DNA of 64,000 nucleotides from Boesenbergia rotunda (taxonomy: Eukaryota; Streptophyta; Magnoliopsida; Zingiberales; Zingiberaceae). Positions 12,371-24,849 of the stretch are shown here, in pieces (the stretch's first letter is position 1; every line of letters starts with the position of its first letter). The notes below the pieces were generated by a model. It did no database searches. It was not told the origin of the DNA and saw nothing but the letters and a program-made list of their open reading frames with translations. The translations under genes and the position numbers were made by a program. The stretch covers positions 284,013 through 348,012 of the forward strand of contig JAGFNQ010000299.1 of NCBI GenBank assembly GCA_024364735.1, written 5' to 3'.

Positions 12371-15300
12371 TCAAGCGAGAAGATGGAGAGACCGGACGTG
12401 TCAGGCCATCCAGAGTAAGAAAGGGAAGGACTTTACTTGTAAAATACTTGGAACTTATGGGGGGTTGAGTGTAAAAATATTAAGGAAAAGTGCTTTACTT
12501 GGATAATTAAAAGATTAGGGGCTAAACTGAAAATTGTGCCGGATGCGATCGGAAACCCTAGGTCTCTTCCGACTTCTTCCTTTGCCTTCAAGTGTAGATC
12601 ACGGGTGGAGAAGGGACCTCTTGCCGAGCTTCAGGGCATTCGGATGTGCGGAGCAGATTTGTGAGTTGAGGGGGTAACAAACTTATCTCTGGTTGCTCTG
12701 TTCGGTTCTTGAAGTAGTTTGTTGTGGATCGATGGGTGTCTGATCGTGGTTATTGGTTTTGATTCCTCCATCGGGGTTTGGGATTTTGCGAATCATTTTG
12801 GTGTGGATTTCTCTTCTCTACCAAGGTCGTGTTCTACTAGGGGTTTCGGATTACAGCTTGGTGTAATTCGAATTGGTTTTAAGATTTGGGTTATCTGTTG
12901 ATTCCGTGAATTGGATTGCTGCTGTGATCTGTTCTTGATTCTGATTGGAGTATAAAATGAGGTGGCTTGATTCTGAGCTTTTCTTGACTTGGATCTGATC
13001 GATTTAGTTTCTGTTGATCTGTGATGAATCATAACTATATTGGGATCTAGAGTTTTGATGTTGTGATCTTCTTGAAATAGCTCTGATGTATGGATGGCTT
13101 GCGCACTGTCCCTTCTTCTTGTTCTTGATTAGGGTTGGGTTTTGATACGGGTTAATCTTGTTTTAGATCAGTGCGTGCTCTGTTTGGATTGGAAGTTCTT
13201 TGCTCATGCTGTGTATTTTTCTTTTTCTCTGATCAGTGGCGTTCTTGGATGTGCCATGAGTTGTGTTGTATTATTTTTGATCCAGTTTTAGGATTGGTTA
13301 TAGAGATCTTGCTATGTTTTTTATTAGATGACTATGGATTGGTGTAGAGATAGTCCGATACCTTCCATGTACATGAGTTTAGTTTGGATTTTGATTTCTG
13401 CTTTTATTTGGAAGTTGCTGTGAGTTAGAAAGTGATGTAGATATGCTATGTTTAGTTTTTCCTTGTGTTGTTGGGAGCATAATTGTAGTTGCGAACATAA
13501 TTGCTCCCAATAAACATAGCATATCTACATCAGATCCAAGTCAAGAAAAGCTCAGAATCAAGCCACCTCATTTTATACTCCAATCAGAATCAAGAACAGA
13601 TCACAGCAGCAATCCAATTCACGGTATCAACAGATAACCCAAATCTGAAAACCAATTCGAATTACACCAAGCTGTAATCCGAAACCCCTAGTAGAACACG
13701 ACCTTGGTAGAGAAGAGCAATCCACACCAAAATGATTCACAAAATCCCAAAACCCGATGGAGGAATCAAAACCAATAACCATGATCGGACACCCATCGAT
13801 CCACAACAAACTACTTCAAGAACCGAACAGAGCAACCAGAGATAAGTTTACCGAACAGAGCAACCAGAGATAAGTTTGTTATCTCCTCAACTCACAAATC
13901 TGCTCCGCACGAAGCTGGTTTCCTCCTCCTGTTCAGATCCGAATGCCCTGAAGCTCGGCAAGAGGTCCCTTCTCCACCCGTGATCTACACTTGAAGGCTC
14001 GTCGATCGCCGGAGACGACGAGGTGGCTTTCGGGAAGCGAGGAACAGAGAAAGGAAGAAGTCGGAGAAGAAGGGAGTAATCGCGAGAGACCTAGGGTTTT
14101 CGATCGCGTCCGGCCACAGGGGATTAAATGTGAGACGCCAATTTGCAGTTTAGCCCCTAATCTTCTAATTATCCAAGTAAAGCCCTTTTCCTTAGTATTT
14201 TTACACTCAACCCCCCATAAGTTCCAAGTGTTTTACATTACTCTCATTGAGACGGCACTCCGGCGTGACCCAGGGGATTGCGACGCTACGTTCTCCGTCT
14301 TCGTTGTACGAGATCGTTTTCACTTGCTTATGTTTCGGGTGCTGAAGCATTCCATTGGAAGCTGGCGTGAGTTTTTTGGTTCTTTGAAAATGTTGTGTGA
14401 ATTGAAAAAAAAATTCTTTTTTTCTTCGAAATTGAAAATGAAAATTTGTTGGTGTTTGATTAGAAGACATTCTTTCTCTTTACCCCCAATTTTTGTGTTA
14501 GTTTAAAATTTGAGGCATTTGGGCCCAATTTTTGTTGATCTTGTACCATTTGCTAAAACGTTTCGATGCTCTCTTGTACCACATGCATTTTCATAATTTC
14601 AATTTTCCGTGGTCACAGAGATTTTACTCTCCTTTGTTTTTTTACTTCTTCAGCTATTCGACGGCCACAATGGTTCTGGAGCTGCTGTTTATGCAAGGGA
14701 AAAACTCTTGGATAACATTTTGGGTGCTGTTCCTTCAGATCTTAATAGGGAAGAGTGGTTAGCTGCATTACCAAGAGCTTTGGTTGCAGCATTTGTGAAA
14801 ACAGATAAAGATTTTCAAATTACAGGTATGAGTGCACTGTTGTCTGTCAAGTTTTTGGTTTGCAGGAATATGATTGTTCTTACATTCTTTTTCTGCATGA
14901 ATATTGATTTTTCACTTAACGTGGAACCTGTGAAAGCTTTTCCTCTCATCCTGTGATCCTGATATCAGTTCTTTTTTGACTCTTCATGATGCTTCTGAGC
15001 CAACACTACGTTTGTAATTAATGGGTTCGGTTGCGAACATAATTTCTGTATAGTCACTCACAGGTCTGCTTCCTGTTCATCATGCTTGATCCATCTTCTC
15101 TTAGTTACTTCGCACAGCATAGTAATTGCAAGAATTTTAACTTTCTAGTCTACTACAAGTCTACATAAATGGTTGGGCCATTTGATTGTTAGAAGAAGAC
15201 AACAGGCTAACAGTGGATCACTTTATGAATTTTGTGCTTCTCATTGCATTAATATTTGAACGGTTTTCAAGCTTCGGGCAGTCAAAATTATATTTATAAT

Positions 15301-17737
15301 CAAATCATTTGCATACATTAAATTTCTTATGAAAAAAATGCCATACTCAAATCATGTTAAGAAGTGCCATGCGTGGGTGGTGCATTTCTGAAACATAAAA
15401 TTTGTTCATCATTGTAGCATAAATTTTCTACTCATATCTATAGCTTGAATAGATCATTCAATAGCACTAAACTATTAGATTGAACTTCAATCTTAAATTA
15501 GGTTGAGCCTGCTTGTTTTCCCTGTCTTCTTTGAATCTTTTTGATCTTCTATTCTTTATCTAAATATCAATCAGTAATTATTATTTGTTTTCTTTACAGC
15601 CCATTCTTCAGGAACCACTGTCACATTTGTTATAATGAATGGATGGGTAGTTACAGTAGCATCAGTTGGTGATTCAAGATGCATTCTTGAATCTGCCAAA
15701 GGTTCTGTTTACTATTTATCAGCAGATCATCGTCTGGAAGTCAACGCAGAGGAGTATGTTTCTTCTCTTGATTTTCTTGTTTGTACATTGTAGCAATTAT
15801 GTTGGATGTCTGATATTTGATTCTTCTGTAGGGTTGAGCGCATAGTAGCTAGTGGAGGTGAGGTTGGTAGATTAAGTATGGTTGGAGGTACAGAGGTTTG
15901 TTTATTTCAAAACATTTTGGCAATATTTTCGCTTTTATCTTCATTTTCGAAGTTGACAAAAATTATGCATAATTATCTCAAGGAAAAAAAGGTTTCGATA
16001 TTATTATTGCTAATTTATTACAGTTAAGTCTCTATTACTATTTCTTGTGATAGTTACTTGATGTAATAGATATGTAGTTAGATACTTTGTATATAGTTAT
16101 ACTTTATATTATTTAGTTATCATCATATCAAAGGCTTTGACGAAGTTGTATGTTCATTTGAGTAAATTGAATTAGATCTGTATTGGGAGTAATTTAAGTT
16201 TGAAGGGCTTAAATTGGGTTCGATAGGGTTTAAATTTTTCTGGCTAGATACAACCAAAACCAATATTTCTATGACTCAGTATGGGGAATTGATGGGATCA
16301 ACATGTGCAGGATTGACTAATTATACAACTTGGCTTATTGAGTTGTAATCCTAATAGTTGCTTGAATACTCCAATTAAATATCTCATGTCTTATTGTATT
16401 TTCCGTGAAACTATGAAATTCTGTTTATCTTAGTTATGATAATATATTGACAAGTATCCTCTTCTTTTCCAGATTGGTCCTCTCAGGTGTTGGCCAGGTG
16501 GCTTATACCTTATGTTAAACAAGTGAAGGTACTCTAATGATTTATAGTGGATAATTTATGCTTGCTTATTTTCATTTCAAGCTAATTAGACAAATAACGG
16601 AGATTGAACCTATTTGGAAATGGGTATTGTTGCTCTTGATCTCGCAATGATAGAACAAAAGTCTGAATTTAAGGATCAACTAATGATTTGGAGTTATATC
16701 TTTGTGCTCTTTTCATGCCGGGATGTTGGAAAAGTAGATGGCACGACTTTAACAGGATCCATTATCCTTGCAATGACCCCGTGCCACTTGCCTTTTTGTG
16801 AACAAGTGGTTTCATGATTACTGCAGCTCTCAATTGCTGGAGGTCGACTTATCATCGCAAGTGATGGCATCTGGGATGCTTTGACTCCTCAAATCGCATT
16901 TGATTGCTCGTGTGGCCTGCCGGCAAGGATTGCAGCTCGTCAAATTGTAAAAGTATCTAGTGACTTGCCTATTTTGAAATTGAGGCACAATCACATCCTT
17001 GTTTCATTTCATCAATATCAGATATCCTCTCCTAGGAAGCTGTGCAGGTGCTGGAGCTTAAAGATGATGCTACTTGCATTGTGATAGATATATTACCACT
17101 AGAAAAAATAACTCCTACGCCCCCGACCAAGAAACAGGGAATGTGTGTATTCAAACACATGTTCTGGAGGAAGTCTCCTGAGTTAACGAATTTAGATAGA
17201 AACTTTGTGGAGCAAGATGTTGTGGAGGAAATATTCGAAGGAGACTCTGCATTGCTATCCCAAAGGTAAAAAATCTTAGTTAATTTTTAGTTGCGACAGC
17301 ATATCAAACCATATAAGAGAATTGAGATGGCTTTATGGAACCATCAACAAGAGTAAATTAGCATGCTAAAAGTTCACTCGAGATTTTGGTGTTTCTTGTG
17401 ACACATGCTCAATAATTTTCAAATGAAATGCAGGTTGAGTGTTGCATATCCAATTCACAACTTGTTCAAGCTTTTCGTATGTGCGATATGCCAGATCAAG
17501 ATGAAACCATACAAGGGCTATTCTGTCAACGGAAACTCACATCAGTCTGGCAAACAACAACCTTGGGATGGTCTATATATTTGGCCAAGTTTGTCCCGAC
17601 GGGATGGTCAGATGGTTAGTGTAATCATCATGAGTTTTGAGAGTCAAAACCTGGTAAAGCCAGTGTGCTCGTCCTCCCCACGCACTAACGACAGTATCCG
17701 GGCTAGTAGCCCTCGTGATTTATCTCTTCTGTGTTGA
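12370..17737 (+). pseudogene. protein phosphatase 2C (At1g47380-like), disrupted copy
   Basis: PP2C enzymes are Mg/Mn-dependent Ser/Thr phosphatases. Coding blocks lie at about 12370-12437 continuing at 14243-14305, then 14654-14825, 15600-15753, 15832-15895, 16473-16528, 16827-16952, 17036-17265 and 17434-17737. Visible motifs are SKKGKDFT, LFDGHNG (metal-binding Asp), SGTTVTFVIM, VASVGDSR, LSADHRLE, ASGGEVGRL, IGPLRCWPGG, ASDGIWDAL and DDATCIVIDILP, plus the family C-terminus (NLFKLFVCAICQ). Three kinds of damage are seen. A foldback element lies inside the SKKGKDF exon. About 50 nt coding for the expected SRSIGD-type segment is missing at 16506-16512, so GGLYL runs out of frame into YVKQVK. 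The N-terminal frame is broken near 12410. Splice sites are otherwise well kept, so inactivation looks fairly recent. The C-terminal exon is partly duplicated downstream. Confidence 0.88.
12438..14237. mobile_element. 1800-bp foldback element inserted in a PP2C exon
   Basis: Both ends carry the inverted repeat TGTAAAA(T/C)ACTTGGAAC, and the 5-bp duplication TTACT flanks it (12433-12437 and 14238-14242). The inverted similarity runs through most of the element: 12438-13000 and 13434-13455 pair with 14237-13512, with small indels. About 430 bp (13001-13433) is unpaired on the left arm. The right arm has an extra short tandem copy (GAGCAACCAGAGATAAGTTT at about 13832 and 13857). No transposase is visible, so it is non-autonomous. 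Arm sequence such as AAACCCTAGG followed by GC-rich then T-rich DNA resembles a plant 5' UTR and intron, so a captured gene fragment is possible (inference). Confidence 0.88.
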
Positions 17738-18082
17738 TCCTGAGAACGGTTGACGGAGGTGTTGGAGGCGAGCGAATAGTCTTTTGCCACTATATATTTG
17801 GCCTAGTTGTCAGGAGAAGAAGGGAGCTACAGAAGGAAGAAGAACTTCAAGAGGTAAATTAACCCAATGAATCAAGTTGCTCTCTAAGTTTCCAAGGAGT
17901 AGACGCTCTCATTCTTATGATTCCTTTACATATCCAGATTCTTCATTCAGAAAAAGCTCAGGAAGTGAATAGGCCTGCATATTTCACTTCCGGAGCATTT
18001 TTTCTGAATGAACTCGTCGGGATCATTAGGGGACCAAACTATATCCTAGAGGGTGAATCTATCGGGGATCGCTGCACGCCCG

Positions 18083-18213
18083 ACGTTTGATTGCCAATCG
18101 GACACCATCGGCGGTCTCCGATCGTCGTCCCGAATTAAACTATATCTTGGAGGACGGTGAATTCGTCGGGATCACCGTCAACGGTGAACCCATCGGAATT
18201 GCCGGTGAACAAT
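18083..18213 (-). repeat. dispersed repeat R1, copy 3
   Basis: GTTTGATTGCCAATCGGACA, CATCGGCGGTCTCCGATCG, TTAAACTATATCTTGGAGGA and GAATTCGTCGGG match the R1 core. It is followed by an internal near-repeat (GTCAACGGTGAACCCATCGG). A partial R1-like block (GGACCAAACTATATCCTAGA, GGGGATCGCTGCACGCCC) precedes it at about 18005-18080, so R1 occurs twice per duplication unit. Confidence 0.6.
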
Positions 18214-18793
18214 ACAAGGGCTATTCTGTCAACGGAAACTCACATCAGTCTGGCAAACAGCAACCTTGGGATGGTCTATATATTTGGCCAAGTTTGTCCC
18301 GACGGGATAGTCAGATGGTTAGTATATGGGTGTTATCATCATGAGTTTTGAGAGTCAAAACCTGGTAAAGCCAGTGCGCTCGTCCTCCCCACGCACTAAC
18401 GACAGTATCCGGGCTAGTAGCTCTCGTGATTTATCTCTTCTGTGTTGATCCTAAGAACGGTTGACGGGGGTGTTGGAGGCGAGCGAATAGTCTTTTGCCA
18501 CTAAATATTTGGCCTAGTTGTCAAGAGAAGAAGGGAGCTACAGAAGGAAGAAGAACTTCAAGAGGTAAATTAAACCAATGAATCAAGTTGCTCTCTAAGT
18601 TTCCAAGGAGTAGACACTCTCATTCTTATGATTCCTTTACATATCCAGATTCTTCATTCAGAAAAAGCTTAGGAAGTGAATAGGCCTGCATATTTCACTT
18701 CCGGAGCATTTTTTCTGAATGAACTCGTCGGGATCATTAGGGGACCAAACTATATCCTAGAGGGTGAATCTATCGGGGATCGCTGCACGCCCG

Positions 18794-18924
18794 ACGTTTG
18801 ATTGTCAATCGGATACCATCGGCGGTCTCCGATCGTCGTCCCGAATTAAACTATATCTTGGAGGACGGTGAATTTGTCGGGATCACCGTCAACGGTGAAC
18901 CCATCGGAATTGCCGGTGAATAAT
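18794..18924 (-). repeat. dispersed repeat R1, copy 4 (in duplication unit B)
   Basis: Near-identical to copy 3 because it lies in the second unit of the 0.7-kb tandem duplication. Confidence 0.6.
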
Positions 18925-18944
18925 GCGAGTTCGCAATTGCAGCG

Positions 18945-19050
18945 ATCCCCGACGGGTTCACGTTGCCTCCTAGGGTATAATTGGTTCTGGGCGGCTGCTG
19001 AAGGCCGCCGATGGTGTCCGATCGACGATCAGACGTCGGACGTGTCGTCA
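18945..19050 (+). repeat. dispersed repeat R1, copy 5, inverted to copy 4
   Basis: GCGATCCCCGACGGGTTCAC, CTAGGGTATAATTGGTTCTG, then CGGCTGCTGAAGGCCGCC and GATGGTGTCCGATCG. It lies head-on to copy 4, so 18794-19050 can fold into a long imperfect hairpin. Confidence 0.65.
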
Positions 19051-19444
19051 ATTGATGGTTAAAATTTTCACTGTAATTTTCATTTTCACTGAGTGTATCA
19101 TTGCTCTCACTAATTAGATCAATATATCTTTGTGTTTGATTGGTAATTTTTTATTTCTTTTCCAAATTTTTATAAGAAAAATATTACAACAAATATTATC
19201 AAACTTAATAATTTCAACAATGAAACAAACTAGAATATACTTGCTCCATGAGCAATAATATCACACAAACTAATTATGCATATATATAATTCACAAACAC
19301 ATAAGTTTATTATTACACCAAATACAACAAAATAAACAAATCAATCACATAATTAAATAAATTAACACACACATAAATATATATGTAAATTCGATCAATC
19401 AATTATCATTTTTTTTTAAAAAAAAGTTTTAATTGAATTATTAA
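19051..19444. other. AT-rich intergenic DNA
   Basis: No gene or clear repeat seen. It is probably the 3' flank of the small EF-hand gene on the other strand. Confidence 0.5.
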
Positions 19445-19753
19445 TCAGTAGGTGGTGATTTTAAGTCCTAAATGGTGTTGTGCAAAGCGGATGAGGCCGT
19501 CGACCTCGTCGTCACCAATGAAGCCGTCACCGTCGGCGTCGGCATAGCGGATGCCGCAGCGGCTCTGCCATCCGCTGAACCGGACGTGGATGCTGCGCAT
19601 AGCCCGGCGGAGCTCAGCCCGGCTGATCCTGCCGTCACGATCGGTGTCGAAGCTCCTGAGCCACTCTTTGAACTCCTCCTCCGTCACCTCTGACGACGTG
19701 CTCCGCATGATGCTCCTCCCGGTGGCGCCGCCACTGCTGCCTTTGATTGCCAT
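19445..19753 (-). CDS. small two-EF-hand calcium-binding protein (calmodulin-like)
   Basis: A single uninterrupted ORF of 102 codons. Two canonical EF-hand loops are present: D36-T-D38-R-D40-G-R-I43...E47 and D72-A-D74-G-D76-G-F-I79...E83, so both should bind calcium. The N-terminus is Ser/Gly-rich without a signal peptide, which suggests a soluble sensor. The length is shorter than four-hand calmodulin-like proteins and fits plant two-hand types. The coding sequence is much GC-richer than its flanks, as is usual for intronless monocot genes. A possible TATA element (TTATAAACT on the minus strand, about 19787-19795) lies close upstream of the start. Targets are unknown. Confidence 0.82.
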   Translation of the reverse strand: MAIKGSSGGATGRSIMRSTSSEVTEEEFKEWLRSFDTDRDGRISRAELRRAMRSIHVRFSGWQSRCGIRYADADGDGFIGDDEVDGLIRFAQHHLGLKITTY

Positions 19754-19854
19754 GAGATTCTTATAATTGTTCAGTTCTAGTGCTATAGTTTATAAGCGCA
19801 TGATGTACCATGTGTTGAGTGCCCACTTAAGATATAAGGCTATCACATTTAATT

Positions 19855-20060
19855 TTCGCCCGGGTGCAGCGGTATGACTATCTACGGTTCGATCCCCAGT
19901 TATATTGTATTTGTAAGAATTTTTTCGCTAAATGGAACGTGAACTTTGAGACATTGGGTTTTTAGATCGTTTACCGTGACATTTTTCAATTTATCTGACT
20001 ATCGATGAAAAATTTTTATAAGACCGAATCGATCGTCTAAAATTGAAAAAATCTCTTTCA
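19855..20060 (+). mobile_element. SINE family S-A, copy 1 (diverged)
   Basis: GTGCAGCGGTATGACTAT and GGTTCGATCCCC look like a pol III A-box/B-box pair. The body (TCGCTAAATGGAACGTGAAC, TTTTTAGATCGTTTACCGTG) and the tail toward GAAAAATTTTTATAAGACCG match the better kept copies at 25065, 25510 and 62215. The B-box matches the consensus well; the A-box is weaker. Confidence 0.6.
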
Positions 20061-21575
20061 TCATCACGTTTTATTCCCATGACGATGGATCCACGTGGAA
20101 CCATCGCATATGGGATAATGTTCAAAAGGCTCCCTAAATTTAAAAGCTCTCCTAAAATATATCTCATGTCACTATTAATGATTAAAGGATTTGATAGCAT
20201 TGTAGAAGATATTAACATTATGATAGTAAAATAAAAACATCTTAAACCGTATTTTAAGAGGCTATTAAATGCCAAGAAGGTAATTTGATAATTTTTCTAT
20301 ATATAATTTAAATTGTAGGTTCATTTATTTCACATACAATATTTAGTAAAATTTTTTCATACGCGAATATTTCTATGGGATAGATTGATGATTAATATCT
20401 ATAATGTTGTCATTTTGAGATCTGACGATTAAAATTTAACAAAGTTAATGTATCCGTCCTTCCCATGCGCTAACTATAATATCTAAATTAATAATTTCTG
20501 TGATTTATTTTTTTTTAGCTTGAGACAGCGTTGAAAAAAATCCAATAATTTCCGTTCAAGAAATATTCGTTCAAAGTAAGTTATTATTATTATTATTTCT
20601 TAGAGGAATCAAAGAATCCAATCCACTAAAGCCGTGATTAAAGGGACTACGCAACTTGGAATTCAAGAATTAGAATCAGATTCAGAAAGTTATTAGAACA
20701 AGTTAGCTAGAGAAAAAAAATCTACAAGCTTTGTATCTTCTAGAGGGAAAAAAATGAATAGAAATGAAATGACAAAAATACAGATGACATTAGATCTACT
20801 CTTGTGTGGTCCTTGAAAGCTTTCAATGGAATCCGAGCTCGTAAAAGAGCACATCAATTACCTCCTATTTATGCAAGTTGATTATAAATTTATAAAATTC
20901 AAGCAGGATTGAATCACATACTCTCGTAGGATTAATTTTGATTTTCTGATTTATTTCTAATTATATGGAATTACTCTCACGTGATGTCTAATTTTGATTT
21001 CTTGATTTATTTCAATAATATGGGACAATTGTGAAAGGTCGAGCAGCCTATCGCATGATAAATTTATAAAATTAAACAAAAATCGAATACTGATAAAATC
21101 TAAAAAAAATTATCCTCCTATATCACGGTCAATTTTCATTTTCTGATTTACTCTTCTCAAAACCACCAGAATAATATATTTTACCTTTTACAGTTAATGA
21201 AGATCATTATTCATCTTAAAATTAATCAACATAAATTGAATATATAATATTAACTAATCAACATAAATTGAATATATAATATCAACTAAGCCAGGATCGC
21301 TGAGGGAACCTTCGCTCATGGAAGCCTCAAAAGCATTACTGCTAGGGGATGCCATATGAGCCGATACTCTCAATAGACAAAATAATAGAAATTTTAAACC
21401 ATGAAAGGGATAAATCTCAACAGAATAAATAATGCAAGATTTCAGCTCGAAATTTAGCAATTCAAAAAATAACTTCATAGTATACAAGCATAAACGTTTA
21501 GAAAATAAAAGTTTCTTATCTAATCCAAAATTCTAAAATAAAAATTAAAGAACAAAGACCATGCAAAACATTGTT
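20061..21575. other. AT-rich intergenic DNA
   Basis: No gene seen. A short direct duplication lies at about 21222-21285 (AACATAAATTGAATATATAA twice). The last 300 bases may be the 3' UTR of the p24 gene. Confidence 0.5.
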
Positions 21576-24500
21576 TTATATAAGTTTCTTCTTTTGAAAG
21601 TAACCCTTCAAGTGCCATAGTTGTAAGATGGAGACCGAGATGCAAACCCCAAGTGACAAAATACTCAACCATGCAACCCTTGAATTTGTTTTCTCGCTCA
21701 CCGTCCTCATCTCTGATTCCCTGCCAAAAAATACCAAAAAAAAGGCATTACAACTGATTGAAATATTCTTGGCCCAAATCAGATGGGCATCCAAGAAAAT
21801 GATGGACTTCTCTTGTTGAGTTGCACTCATTTTCACAGGAGAAAAGAAACTGAATGAATGATGAACTTTTCCATCAGTCTACATTTTGTGCATGTGATTA
21901 GCTGAAAAGAACAGCCTTTAGGAGTACCTGGACCTAAGATATAACAAGTTCTCATGGATTGCTTGCACAGCTGCTTCTAGTTTTGTCAGCTCTAGTTCAA
22001 CACCCTGAAATTGAGGAAGCATATCATGTGCCAATTGCAGACAAACTCATCTAACGTTCTCTGGTTAATCACCTGATTATGTAGTTTCAAATACTCACCT
22101 CAATATTTTCCTTCTTAGCAACAGAATTCCAATCCTTGGCTGCTATTCCAATCTTCCAGTCAATGTTAACACTTGCCTCTACGCCTTTGTCACCGCTATC
22201 TATCCAGAAACATGCCAAATAGTTGCCTGCCTCACTTGTGGTGAATGCAAACTGACCTGCAGTAACTTGACCTTTCTCTTGAAGTGTGTATCCATAAGGT
22301 GATGTAACCTGCATAAGAGCAATTTGATCACAAAACTGTATCATAATGATTAAATGCCATAACAATCCAAGCAACCTCCCTTTCAACTAATCGTTGATAA
22401 ATTGAAAGCTGGTGATTGTTCCAGAAATAGGAAGTGACTTCCAAAGAAGATGAAGAAGATGGAATGGTAGAATACGTTCACTAGTCAGAATAATGAGATG
22501 TACATGCTTTACGGTGCACTTCGAGGAGGCATAGTAGCAAATTGAAGATAAACCAACCTCCTAACGTTTTTCTAGCTCCACCTTACCCAATACAATTAAT
22601 GAAACACAGTCAACACAATATAATGCACAGTCAACCTCCTAGCTTTATCTTCATGTTGAGAGCTGTCTTCAGAGTCACAACGTCCATTATAATGCACTGA
22701 CAGTACTAAACCTATAAAAAAAATTATCTCATTCGTAATCATGCTTATTATTAAGCCATCAGACTTCTAACTAATTAGGGCCAACTACATGTATCTTGTC
22801 GCTCAATTGAACTTTGTGCAGCATCACTTGTTTATTACATTTTACAACTTCGATTTTAATCAACTCAACTAGTTTAACTATAGAATGATTAGTCCTCTTT
22901 GAACATGTTCACACTTCATGAAACTAAAACAATCTCCTTGCAGTAACTTCCATTTTCTTTTTCCTACCAAATTTGGTAATTGCTTTGTATTATTTGTTGC
23001 TAAATAAATTGTTCTCACTGTATAACTGCTAATCTGCCACCATTGAATAAGTTTCAAAACTTGTGTAATATTTAATCAAGCAAATGTTCTATAGCCTAAT
23101 GCATAGAAATTCAGTTAATATCAAACGTGCAAATCCATGATTCACATGTCATGTTCCAGATCGTTGCTCCTTAGGGACAATATTTCCCAATAAAATATCC
23201 AACCAGAAACTCACAAACAATAATTGTTTTCTTGTAATGTTTTCCACCCAAATACATACTTGAATTACTTCCTGTTGGGTGAAAAAGAAATATATACTTC
23301 AGTCTATGGTTCTTTGTTATTTCTCATTCCCAAAAATTTGATTATGGATTAATATTGACTAATAATATTAGTATCTCCACAGTAATCAACATCACAGGTG
23401 ATTATGTCAAGTAAAACAGTCATTTACTGCGTTGGGTGGACACTGCCTACATCTGGTTTTTCTCTCCATGCCTGAAGAAAAATAATGACACAAATTTGCA
23501 CTGCCTTAATTCATTCGTTAGGAACCTTTCCACTCAGTTTCCTGCATCTCAATGTAACCCTTAGATACATTCTATTCATACATCTCGACAAACTTAATAT
23601 CTCCAAGCAAATCAAATGTGTACACTCCTGGCATCAAAAAGTGTACCGCCTTAATTCATTCATTAGGAACCTTTCCACTCAGTTTCCTGCATCTCAATGT
23701 AACCCTTAGATACATCCTATTCATACATCTCCACAAACTTAATATCTCCAAGCAAATCAAATGTGTACACTCCTGGCATCAAAAAGAGTAAGATCAACAT
23801 AAAAGTATAAAACTATGCTTTACTTATTTGGCATGCATGATAGATAATTATGTATTTTCATGAAATACCTTGTCATTTAAGTATTTCAGTAAACATGTAC
23901 AAGTGCCAGCATTTCTGAAATAAAATAATATTGAATCCAACACAAGCTCATCTATATACAGAAAGATGAGAGTGTCAAGACTTATTATCACCTCTATGAT
24001 TTGATTGGTCCAACATTAGAAAATTCACCCTCTAAGATATCAGTTCCAAATCTGTTGTAACACTACCCAGATACCTAAAGTTGTTCAAGCAACAACTTCA
24101 AAACTCACATTCTATGATATCAGTTCCAAATCATTTTGTAATGCTTCCAAGATATCTAAAGTTGTTCAAGCAACAAATTCTGTTTAGTACTATTAAAATA
24201 AGTCAAATATATAAATAACAAGTCAGTCTCAATCATTCAACGATATATAAATCTTTGTTCCACCATAAAAACTGCTTGATGCCTTACTCAAGCTCATCTC
24301 TATACTTCAATTGATAAAAAATAGACAACTCAAATTCTAAATATCAAAAGCTGCAAACCTTGGGTTGAAACATAATGATATAAGTCGTACGATAAACAAT
24401 TCTGTGTTCTTTTTCTTTTTGGCTTGCAAGAAAGAAAAAACTATAGGAGATCTTCATACAACTATAATAGCGGTAATAGAGTGAATTTCTAATAAATATA

Positions 24501-24807
24501 GAATCTTTACCCCAAATCAAGACCAAAGCATACATATATGAAGCAGATCGCGAAGAAAAGGAATAGATAGATCTAAGGTTTTGGAAGCAAGGGATTTGGA
24601 GCTCACTTTGACGGCGATAGTGGTGAGGTTATCAGCGTGATCACCCTCGCGGACAACGGCGTAGTCGGCCAGCACCACCACGTTCGGCTGAATCTCCTCC
24701 GACAAGCACTTGGTGCCCGACGAAGGCAGGTTCAGCCACACCCCGATCGCTCCCGGTGAAGCAAGCAGCAGCAGTAGCGAGCAGAGGAGGAGCGGCGGAG
24801 TCGCCAT
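21576..24807 (-). CDS. p24-delta family transmembrane emp24 cargo receptor
   Basis: Four minus-strand exons (24807-24607, 22308-22099, 22004-21928, 21720-21576) join to 633 nt, giving 210 residues, the usual p24 length. p24 proteins cycle between ER and Golgi in COPI/COPII vesicles and act in cargo sorting such as GPI-anchored proteins. Seen in order: a signal peptide (PLLLCSLLLLLASPGAIG), a GOLD domain with its two cysteines (KCLSEE and YLACFW), a coiled-coil stretch (LTKLEAAVQAIHENLLYLR), one membrane segment (VAWLSILSLGVCISVSILQL) and a tail ending KKKLI, a dilysine COPI retrieval signal typical of the delta subfamily. An upstream in-frame ATG at 24846 would add 13 residues; 24807 is preferred because it opens directly into the signal peptide. 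Intron 1 (2.3 kb) contains tandem repeats. No lesion seen. Confidence 0.95.
23503..23790. repeat. 145-bp tandem duplication in p24 intron 1
   Basis: The block starting GCCTTAATTCATTCGTTAGG at 23503 repeats from 23648 almost without change, up to TCCTGGCATCAAAAAG. Two copies; recent. Confidence 0.85.
24005..24185. repeat. two diverged direct repeats in p24 intron 1
   Basis: GATATCAGTTCCAAATC followed by AAAGTTGTTCAAGCAACAA occurs at about 24036 and again at about 24117. Confidence 0.65.
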
Positions 24808-24849
24808 GGCGAGCCTCGGGAACCCCAAGCCATATCGCTGCCTCATCTC

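Larger units (their letters stand above)
17511..18924 (+). repeat. tandem duplication, about 703/711 bp, of the PP2C 3' end
   Basis: Unit A (17511-18213) and unit B (18214-18924) start at the same place inside the last PP2C exon (ACAAGGGCTATTCTGTCAAC) and end in the same R1-like sequence (GCCGGTGAAYAAT). They differ by scattered substitutions and one 8-bp insertion in B. Each unit holds the last part of the phosphatase exon and a sequence ending in an R1 copy. The junction joins R1 directly to exon sequence. Confidence 0.9.
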
